Source: Kiritimatiellota bacterium (GTDB lineage: Bacteria > Verrucomicrobiota > Lentisphaeria > Victivallales > JAADHT01). From it: 9,573 bases of DNA. The stretch spans positions 1-9,573 of the forward strand of contig JAADHT010000129.1 in NCBI GenBank assembly GCA_013151705.1, written 5' to 3'. The position numbers and the translations under genes were made by a program. The notes beneath the pieces were generated by a model. That model ran no database searches. It was given only the letters and a program-made list of their open reading frames with translations, and had not been told where the DNA came from. Within the stretch, counting starts at the first letter, position 1. Every line of letters starts with the position of its first letter. This document shows positions 1 to 4,788 of this stretch, one piece after another.

Positions 1-385
1 TGGAGGCTATGCTGCCGGCGACCATGCCGTCGGCATCCCCTTCCCTGACCATCATCGCACCGAAAAAAATTCGAGTTTTCATATATTCGAAGGCCTTTTC
101 CAAAGTCATATTCTTTTTTTTGCGAAGCTCGCGGAAAACTTCGGCGTAAGGCTCCAACAGGGCGCTTTCAAGATGGTTTACCACGTCGAAAAAGCGTTTT
201 TCAACGCCGGCCGCGGCGCAGGAAACGTCGATTTCATCATCCGTGCCCAGCACCACGACTTCCGCGATGTTTTCGGAAACGATTTTATTGGCGGCGGCGA
301 CGACTCTGGGATCATGTCCTTCTGGTAGAACTATCTTTCCATCAGCCTCTTTCGCCTTGGCGATCAACTTGTCTATTACAGCCAT
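1..385 (-). CDS. pta: Phosphate acetyltransferase, N-terminal part (gene cut by window edge)
   Basis: The reading frame is open from an ATG at 385 down to base 1, giving the first 128 residues; the rest of the protein (families are usually about 320-330 aa in the short form) lies outside the window. It begins MAVIDKLIAKAKEADGKI, followed by VLPEGHDPRVVAAA, the usual start of Pta/phosphotransbutyrylase proteins. It ends at the edge with FFGAMMVREGDADGMVAGSI, a signature stretch of phosphate acetyltransferases. The enzyme interconverts acetyl-CoA plus phosphate with acetyl phosphate plus CoA in the cytoplasm. A good ribosome site (AAGGAG, 394-399) lies 8 nt before the ATG. It is 165 bp downstream of deoC on the same strand and may share its transcript. 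A phosphate butyryltransferase is the main alternative, but the GAMMVREGDADGMVAG stretch favours Pta. Confidence 0.9.
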   Translation of the reverse strand, partial: MAVIDKLIAKAKEADGKIVLPEGHDPRVVAAANKIVSENIAEVVVLGTDDEIDVSCAAAGVEKRFFDVVNHLESALLEPYAEVFRELRKKKNMTLEKAFEYMKTRIFFGAMMVREGDADGMVAGSIAS

Positions 386-409
386 TTTTCAAACTCCTTG
401 AAATCAAAC

Positions 410-426
410 GGTTCCGATCCGGAACC
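410..426. repeat. Short perfect inverted repeat upstream of pta
   Basis: GGTTCCG (410-416) and CGGAACC (420-426) form perfect 7-bp arms around ATC. It sits just upstream of the pta ribosome site. It could be a leader hairpin or a small operator; nothing in the sequence decides between these. Confidence 0.4.
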
Positions 427-478
427 AGACAAAACATCATCTTTGACGGGCACAAATTGGGATTGAGTGTCGAAGCGA

Positions 479-512
479 AACGTTTTTCAGTTGAAAATCC
501 AAGAAAAACGTT
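479..512 (-). repeat. 10-bp inverted repeat between deoC and pta, possible weak terminator
   Basis: AACGTTTTTC (479-488) and GAAAAACGTT (503-512) are perfect arms separated by 14 nt, lying 39 nt after the deoC stop on the minus strand. The stem is A/T-rich and no clean T-run follows on the minus strand, so it is at best a weak terminator or an RNA-processing hairpin. If it terminates, pta would depend partly on its own promoter. Confidence 0.35.
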
Positions 513-550
513 GTGGAAATCCAAGTATTGGTCATTGACATCGCAACTAC

Positions 551-1219
551 TCAATAACCGCCGCTGGAAGTCCCGCCGGAAATGATCAGCACTCCGGCGC
601 TGGTGCCGATTCTGGTCGCTCCAGCTTCTATCATAGCAATCGCGTTCGCCGCTTTTCTCACTCCCCCCGCCGCTTTCACTCCGCAAGCTCCCGAAACTGC
701 TTTCGACATGAGCGAGACGTCTTCCAGAGTCGCTCCGCCTCCGGAGAAGCCGGTGGAAGTCTTGACGAAATCGACACCCGCCCGGACGGCCGCGCCGCAT
801 GCGGCGGCGATTTCAGCGCTATCCAAAAGACAATTCTCGAAAATCACCTTTAATATAGCATTGTTGCCGTGCGCGAGATCCGCGATTTCGCGCAACTCGT
901 TTTCTATATAATCCCAGTTACCTGCTTTCGCCTCGCCGATGTTCATAACAGTGTCTATTTCATCAGCTCCGTTTTCCAAACACCACCTGGTTTCCTGGAG
1001 TTTGGCGAACGTCGAAGTGGCTCCAAACGGAAATCCGGTCACACAGCACACTTTCACATCGGAGTTCGCGAGCGCTTTAACAGCGACGGGAACTCTGCAT
1101 GGATTGACGCAAACCGCCGCGAACGAATGTTCATCCGCCTCGGCGCAAAGTTTGATTATATCGTCTTCGGTGGCTTCCGGTTTCAAAAGAGTGTGGTCTA
1201 TGCAGCTTGCGATTTCCAT
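551..1219 (-). CDS. deoC: Deoxyribose-phosphate aldolase (DeoC)
   Basis: A 222-aa class I aldolase that cleaves 2-deoxyribose 5-phosphate to glyceraldehyde 3-phosphate and acetaldehyde in deoxynucleoside catabolism. The family hallmarks are all present. Numbered from a start one codon further upstream, they are IDHTLLKP near residue 8, VTGFPFGA near 61, DTVMNIG with the active-site Asp near 90, the Schiff-base lysine in VKTSTGF near 154, and the second catalytic lysine in GVKAAGGVR near 183. Length is normal for short bacterial DeoC. The frame also offers a GTG at 1222, but the ATG at 1219 is better placed, with GAAGAG (1226-1231) 6 nt upstream. It is the first gene after the terminator at 1295-1322, with pta 165 bp downstream on the same strand. 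Acetaldehyde from DeoC could feed acetyl-CoA and then Pta (inference). Confidence 0.95.
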   Translation of the reverse strand: MEIASCIDHTLLKPEATEDDIIKLCAEADEHSFAAVCVNPCRVPVAVKALANSDVKVCCVTGFPFGATSTFAKLQETRWCLENGADEIDTVMNIGEAKAGNWDYIENELREIADLAHGNNAILKVIFENCLLDSAEIAAACGAAVRAGVDFVKTSTGFSGGGATLEDVSLMSKAVSGACGVKAAGGVRKAANAIAMIEAGATRIGTSAGVLIISGGTSSGGY

Positions 1220-1294
1220 CACATTCTCTTCGTTAGTGTGAAGTTAATGTTCGTGAGTGGTTGAAAAGGGTGCTGAACAGTTACGATTTTTCTC

Positions 1295-1322
1295 AAAAAA
1301 AAACCCCGCTGGTGCGGGGTTT
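1295..1322 (-). terminator. Intrinsic terminator of the 67-aa gene
   Basis: On the minus strand, AAACCCCGC, a 4-nt loop and GCGGGGTTT form a perfect GC-rich 9-bp stem (1301-1322) followed by an unbroken run of Ts (the A-run at 1295-1303). It begins 14 nt after the stop of the small gene at 1337. It should separate that gene from deoC. On the plus strand the stem is followed only by TTTAAATTT, so it is mainly one-directional. Confidence 0.93.
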
Positions 1323-1336
1323 AAATTTGAAAAGCC

Positions 1337-1540
1337 TCATTTGCCGGCAGGGCAGGAAAGCTTGTCGTAGGTGGCCTTGTTGACGAATTTCGTCAGGTTG
1401 GTGCCATCATCGTCTTTAGCGCGAACAGCGTAGCGCTCTTGAGTTCCCTTCGATGTTTTCCTCTTGTAGATCACTTTCGTGCACTCTTTCTCTGCAATTT
1501 CGACGGACTCGCGTTTTTTCACATTGTAGAACTTAATCAT
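1337..1540 (-). CDS. Small basic conserved-type protein, 67 aa, function unknown
   Basis: The protein begins MIKFYNVKKRESVEIA and ends KATYDKLSCPAGK. It is rich in Lys and Arg, has no signal peptide or membrane segment, and alternates short charged and hydrophobic stretches that suggest a compact beta-rich fold. The ATG at 1540 is chosen over the upstream start at 1603 because AAGGGAG (1551-1557) lies 10 nt before it and the promoter at 1591-1618 would place the transcript start inside any longer ORF. It is a single-gene unit with its own strong-looking promoter, a short leader and a strong terminator, an arrangement common for abundant small proteins such as ribosomal or nucleic-acid-binding proteins. 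I do not recognise a named family. A ribosomal L33-type or DNA/RNA-binding role is possible from size and charge only, and the L33 sequence pattern is not clearly present. Confidence 0.85.
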   Translation of the reverse strand: MIKFYNVKKRESVEIAEKECTKVIYKRKTSKGTQERYAVRAKDDDGTNLTKFVNKATYDKLSCPAGK

Positions 1541-1590
1541 GTTTCTACTTCTCCCTTGTTGAATGGTTAATAATGACCCGACGGAACTCG

Positions 1591-1618
1591 AATATAACAT
1601 CATTCAAAGCTCCGTCAA
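1591..1618 (-). promoter_or_regulatory. Sigma70-type promoter of the 67-aa gene
   Basis: On the minus strand TTGACG (1613-1618, five of six consensus) and TATATT (1591-1596, five of six) are separated by 16 nt. The predicted start near 1584 gives a leader of about 44 nt with the ribosome site at 1551-1557. It is the best promoter match I found in the window. Confidence 0.75.
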
Positions 1619-1629
1619 CCCGTTTCTTG

Positions 1630-1656
1630 AAAAAAAACGGAAAAAAAATGAAAAAA
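1630..1656 (-). promoter_or_regulatory. Three phased A-tracts upstream of the promoter (UP-element-like, bent DNA)
   Basis: Plus-strand A-runs of 8, 8 and 6 bases lie at 1630-1637, 1641-1648 and 1651-1656. Their centres are about 11 and 9 bp apart, close to one helical turn. They sit directly upstream of the -35 box at 1613-1618, where an RNA polymerase alpha-subunit UP element or curved DNA would act. The same T-rich minus strand follows the stop of the 1658-1861 gene and may also help end that transcript, although no strong GC stem precedes it. Confidence 0.5.
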
Positions 1657-1657
1657 C

Positions 1658-1861
1658 CTATAAAATGATGGATAAACCTCCTAGAAAAAGAACGAGAACG
1701 GCAAAGAAAACAAGAATTCGTCGGTTACGCACCGTGTGATTGGAATGTTTTGACGGACCTGATATTTTTCTGAAATTACCGGCTTTCATAAGAGTGGCGA
1801 CGTTGGCGCTCGCTGTTTTGACGGTGGCATGACCGCCGCCGTGAAGTCGAGTCGTGTTCAT
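1658..1861 (-). CDS. Small single-pass membrane protein, 67 aa, C-terminal anchor
   Basis: Third gene of an overlapping minus-strand operon. The ATG at 1861 shares a base with the stop of the preceding gene (TGATG), so translation is probably coupled; a TTG at 1864 is a less likely start, and the ribosome site (GGTGA) is weak. The protein has a polar, Gly/Ser/His-containing N-terminal part with several Lys (residues 1-43), a basic cluster RNRR (45-48), and one hydrophobic segment from about 49 to the C-terminus (ILVFFAVLVLFLGGLSIIL). By the positive-inside rule the bulk should be cytoplasmic with the C-terminal end in the membrane. No known family is recognised. The overlap and the similar anchor of its neighbour support a real gene, possibly a partner subunit (inference). 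Confidence 0.6.
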   Translation of the reverse strand: MNTTRLHGGGHATVKTASANVATLMKAGNFRKISGPSKHSNHTVRNRRILVFFAVLVLFLGGLSIIL

Positions 1862-2544
1862 CAATTCACCGTTAAATAATTGAAGAAAGCCAAAAGAACA
1901 GCGGCGAACAATATGGCGAGGGTCAGCGTGAAGAAAAGGCCCAAACCCAGTTTGAACGCCTGGAGAAAAGATATCGAGAAAAGCTCATGTATGAAACCAG
2001 CGCTTCCGTTTCCAACTGAAACCGAGGCGGATGAGGGATGTTCCGCTGATTGAGCGGCGATCGTGTTTTCCAAAACAACACATTCGAGTCTGGCGTTTTC
2101 CACCTTTTTCAAAGCGGTAGCTAGTTCTGAGGCGAAATTGGAACGGTTCCATTCGGAATCATCGAGTGCGTCAAGGTCGTCCAACAGCTTCTTGAATTTC
2201 GCTTCGACGACACGCGACGTCTCCAAGGCTGTTTCAAGCCGCCCCATATCGAGCGGAATCCGCGAGATTCGCGATTTCAAACGAACCATAACGTCTCTTC
2301 TCGTGGATTTGTATTCGTCCCAACGCGCGAACAACGCCTTTTTCCACTCTTTGTCCGGAATGACCGTCGTGGTGGCAGGGGAAGGCGCTGACGCGGTTCG
2401 AGAGGCCGGGCCAACGGTCGAGGAAGTTTTTCCGGGCGAGTCGCCCTGATTCACCCCATCTTCGCCTTTATTGTGTTGAGATGAGGATGGAAGCTTTTCC
2501 CGTATGTTCACCAAAGACGCGTCGATGAATTCGTTTTTTTTCAT
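1861..2544 (-). CDS. C-tail-anchored membrane protein with helical/coiled-coil middle, unknown function
   Basis: A 227-aa protein that I do not assign to a family. Residues about 18-62 are a low-complexity Ser/Thr/Pro-rich linker. Residues about 64-165 are strongly helical and charged, likely coiled coil, with heptad-like leucines in ALETSRVVEAKFKKLLDDLD. A Gly/Ser linker follows (170-184), then one long hydrophobic segment (about 198-221) just before the C-terminus. There is no N-terminal signal, so the helical part is probably cytoplasmic. The start at 2544 is preferred because AGGAA lies 7 nt before it; the ATG at 2559, which overlaps the upstream stop as ATGA, has a poorer site and would add five residues. 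Its stop overlaps the next gene's ATG. The layout suggests a membrane-tethered scaffold or adaptor working with the exported LolA-like protein encoded upstream (inference). Confidence 0.75.
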   Translation of the reverse strand: MKKNEFIDASLVNIREKLPSSSQHNKGEDGVNQGDSPGKTSSTVGPASRTASAPSPATTTVIPDKEWKKALFARWDEYKSTRRDVMVRLKSRISRIPLDMGRLETALETSRVVEAKFKKLLDDLDALDDSEWNRSNFASELATALKKVENARLECVVLENTIAAQSAEHPSSASVSVGNGSAGFIHELFSISFLQAFKLGLGLFFTLTLAILFAAVLLAFFNYLTVN

Positions 2545-2555
2545 AGTATTGTTCC

Positions 2556-3308
2556 TCATTTCACTTTAAAGAGATCCTCGGGAGTTCCATCCGCGACATA
2601 TCCCGCCTCGCATTTCGAAAAAGCGATTTTCGTTCTCCATCCCGGACCGTAGAAAAGCAGTGAGTCGATCAACCACAGGGCTTCGACTTTTTTGAACGAA
2701 TCCACCTCCAACGTTCGAGTGGGAAGCGTCAGTCTTCTGTTTTGAAGCGAAAACCATTCGACCTTCAAGGGAAAGAAATACTCCTCGCTGATGTACACCT
2801 TCGCGGTTTTATCGGAATTCGGTTTGGACATGACAAAAACCCGACAACTCTGGCCTTTGATTGAAGTTTTGGGCAATTCGAGTTTGAAATTCCAAAAGAG
2901 AAAGGACATCGTGAGGTCTTCAGGGCGAATTCCGAAATCACGCATCAACATCGATTTTTTGACGTTCCCTTTTTCACGCATGACGCTCGCCTCGCTGTTC
3001 TTTCCGGAATACGCTTGACCAATGGAGTAGACCTCCTTCGAATCTCCAACCACGAGTTGAGCCAATATCATCTCTTCCGTGAAGCGGAGACTGAACATTA
3101 TTTTTTCCTGTCTCCTCTTCCGTCTGCGGGTTTTATTCATCATCAACCCGGAAAGTCTCGCCCAAGTCTTCACTTTTTGAGGAAGGCGCGCCGTCCTAAG
3201 AAAACTCGCGGCGGAAGAATCGGCGTTAAGGGAAGATATATTGAAAGCGAATAACAGTAGTGGCGAAACGGCTGTGTTAAGTATGGATGTGAACTTGATT
3301 TTCCTCAT
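2556..3308 (-). CDS. Exported LolA-like / outer-membrane lipoprotein-sorting-type protein
   Basis: A 250-aa protein, first gene of a three-gene operon. The N-terminus has a signal peptide: basic MRKIK, a hydrophobic stretch to about residue 27, and a likely cleavage after LNA (29). The mature part resembles the LolA-like fold family annotated as outer membrane lipoprotein-sorting protein, especially versions from Verrucomicrobia-related bacteria. Diagnostic stretches are EDLTMSFLFWNF, GQSCRVFVM, EEYFFPLKVEWF, the 'VDSFKKVEALWLID' segment and GPGWRTKIAF. Such proteins have a half-open beta-barrel that binds lipids or lipoprotein acyl chains in the periplasm; the exact ligand here is unknown. 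A basic patch (KTRRRKRR) is seen near residue 60. The start is supported by AGGGAG (3319-3324) 10 nt upstream. Chaperone function is inferred from fold resemblance only. Confidence 0.7.
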   Translation of the reverse strand: MRKIKFTSILNTAVSPLLLFAFNISSLNADSSAASFLRTARLPQKVKTWARLSGLMMNKTRRRKRRQEKIMFSLRFTEEMILAQLVVGDSKEVYSIGQAYSGKNSEASVMREKGNVKKSMLMRDFGIRPEDLTMSFLFWNFKLELPKTSIKGQSCRVFVMSKPNSDKTAKVYISEEYFFPLKVEWFSLQNRRLTLPTRTLEVDSFKKVEALWLIDSLLFYGPGWRTKIAFSKCEAGYVADGTPEDLFKVK

Positions 3309-3331
3309 ATCCAGTTTTCTCCCTGTTTGAT

Positions 3332-3360
3332 TTGCGCGGCCACGCGAAAGACTGTATCTT
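3332..3360 (+). promoter_or_regulatory. Candidate ribD promoter
   Basis: TTGCGC (3332-3337) and TATCTT (3355-3360) are 17 nt apart, with a predicted start near 3367 and a leader of about 30 nt. Matches are moderate (three and four of six). A short dyad CGCG-GCCA-CGCG (3335-3346) overlaps the -35 region and could be an operator. The leader is far too short for an FMN riboswitch. Confidence 0.35.
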
Positions 3361-3378
3361 ACATTGTTTTTTTTTCAA
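3351..3378 (-). promoter_or_regulatory. Candidate promoter of the LolA-like operon
   Basis: On the minus strand TTGAAA (3373-3378) and TACAGT (3351-3356) are separated by 16 nt that include a long A-run. It would overlap the -10 of the divergent ribD promoter, so the two could compete for RNA polymerase. Matches are moderate, and this is only the best candidate in the gap. Confidence 0.3.
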
Positions 3379-3397
3379 CCCTCAACGAAGGGAAAAG

Positions 3398-4426
3398 ATG
3401 AAAATCGAGAATTCGAACGAAAATTGGATGAACGCCGCACTGGGACTCGCGGATAAGGGCTACGGAATGACTTCCCCCAATCCGATGGTCGGATCCGTGG
3501 TGGTCAGCGACGGAAAATCGGTGGGCGAAGGGTTCCATGCGGGCGCGGGGCTTCCGCATGCCGAGGTCGAAGCGTTGCGTTCCGCTGGTTCGAAAGCGAA
3601 TGGAGCTACGCTCCACGTTAATTTGGAACCGTGTTCGACGACGGGCAGAACTCCCCCTTGCGTGGACTCCATCATCTCCGCGGGTGTCGCGGAAGTCGTC
3701 ATTGGCTGCTTGGATCCAAACCCGAGACATGCCGGAAAAGGCGTGGATATTCTCAGAAAAGCCGGTGTCGACGTCAAAGTGGGCATCCTGGAAAAGGAGT
3801 GCGAGCGCCTGAACGAGGCTTTCTTTCACTGGATAACGACCGGTCGCCCGTTCGTGATGTTGAAACTAGCTGCCACGCTGGACGGGAAGATAGCGACGGC
3901 ATCCGGCAACTCCCAATGGATAACCGGAGAGAAAGCGCGGGGGAAAGTCCAGGAGCTGAGGCGTTGGGCGGATGCGATTATGATCGGAGGCGAGACGGCT
4001 CGCCGCGACCGTCCGTCGCTTACCGTCCGCGATGTTCGCGGATGGCGTCAGCCGAAGCGCCTGGTGGCGTCCCGCTCCTTGACCGTCTCCGCGGCGGCCG
4101 AACTTCTGAAACCAGGAGAACCGCCGATAGTCGTCTCAGCCGAGACGCAGGGGGATTGGATTGAAGTGTTGCGGGAACTCGGAAAGGATGAGATCACCGC
4201 GCTGTTGGTGGAGGGAGGCGGGATTCTGGGCGCTTCGCTTCTCGCCGCGGGAGTGGTGGACAAATTGGCGTATTTCATCGCACCAAAAATACTTGGAGGG
4301 AGAAATTCCCGTTCCGCCGTTTCCGGACTGGATCCAAAATTTCTCGACGACGCTATTGAGCTCAAAGATGTCGAGATTGAAAAAGTGGGAAACGACATTT
4401 TAGTTACTGGATACCCGAACAAATAG
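3398..4426 (+). CDS. ribD: Riboflavin biosynthesis protein RibD (deaminase/reductase)
   Basis: A 342-aa bifunctional cytoplasmic enzyme of riboflavin synthesis. The N-terminal domain deaminates 2,5-diamino-6-ribosylamino-4(3H)-pyrimidinone 5'-phosphate and the C-terminal domain reduces the ribosyl side chain with NADPH. Seen directly: SPNPMVG (26-32), the zinc/catalytic HAE (54-56), and PC...C with Cys79 and Cys88 around GRTPP. Then come the reductase features LKLAATLDGKIAT (155-167), SQWITG (172-177), RPSLTVR (205-211), VEGGG (271-275) and IAPKILGG (294-301). The ATG at 3398 is chosen over an upstream in-frame start at 3332 because AAGGGA lies about 5 nt before it, and the longer version would add a non-conserved tail. 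Two commonly acidic positions differ: DRP replaces the usual DDP/DNP, and RLVAS replaces the more usual V-D-S. No other rib gene is adjacent. Confidence 0.95.
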   Translation: MKIENSNENWMNAALGLADKGYGMTSPNPMVGSVVVSDGKSVGEGFHAGAGLPHAEVEALRSAGSKANGATLHVNLEPCSTTGRTPPCVDSIISAGVAEVVIGCLDPNPRHAGKGVDILRKAGVDVKVGILEKECERLNEAFFHWITTGRPFVMLKLAATLDGKIATASGNSQWITGEKARGKVQELRRWADAIMIGGETARRDRPSLTVRDVRGWRQPKRLVASRSLTVSAAAELLKPGEPPIVVSAETQGDWIEVLRELGKDEITALLVEGGGILGASLLAAGVVDKLAYFIAPKILGGRNSRSAVSGLDPKFLDDAIELKDVEIEKVGNDILVTGYPNK

Positions 4427-4788
4427 TCCTCGTTCAGAAAATACTCGCTATCGCCACACGATCACACTTGCTCGACCACCTCGGCAGACGTTGGGCATTA
4501 TCAAACCGACGCGAAATTGTTTGACCGGGATGTCCGTTCGCGAACAGTATCCGCAATGTCAAATATGAAATTGTTGTGTTCGTATGCGAGCGAATAAAAA
4601 AAATGAGTAGGGCCGCCGCATCCTCCCTAGGCGGGCACTAGGCGGGGCAAAGTCCAAACTTGTCAGCCTTTGGCCGAGACGGCAATCCCGTCGATGATTA
4701 GCATGCGAGCGTTTTGGAGTTTACCAGCCTCAGGAGGTTGCGAGCCCCCATGCCTCGCCTTCTATTGAAAATAGCGAATGCGTCAAGT
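4427..4788. other. Intergenic region between convergent genes, no gene recognised
   Basis: This 362-bp gap separates ribD from the convergent 654-aa gene. It holds a 10-bp palindrome GTTCGCGAAC (4536-4545), a near-perfect tandem duplication CTAGGCGGGCA/CTAGGCGGGGCA (4627-4649), a small stem GACGG...CCGTC near 4679-4693, and an A-run near 4596-4603. Read on the minus strand, TAGGG...CCCTA followed by CTCA and eight Ts at the left side could be a terminator about 190 nt past the 654-aa stop. I found no convincing ORF, tRNA, tmRNA, RNase P, SRP RNA or riboswitch consensus. A long 3' untranslated region or a separate small RNA on the minus strand is possible but unproven. Confidence 0.5.

Noticed and set aside
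869..1264. Plus-strand ORFs of about 100-130 codons across deoC
   Set aside because: They lie opposite a clear DeoC with all catalytic residues and have no family resemblance or ribosome sites.
2063..2449. Plus-strand 128-codon ORF inside the coiled-coil protein gene
   Set aside because: It is antisense to the better supported 227-aa gene, is Ser/Arg-rich as expected of a shadow frame, and has no ribosome site.
3359..4422. Minus-strand and alternative-frame ORFs across ribD
   Set aside because: RibD covers the region with intact motifs; the other frames are shadows of a GC-rich gene.
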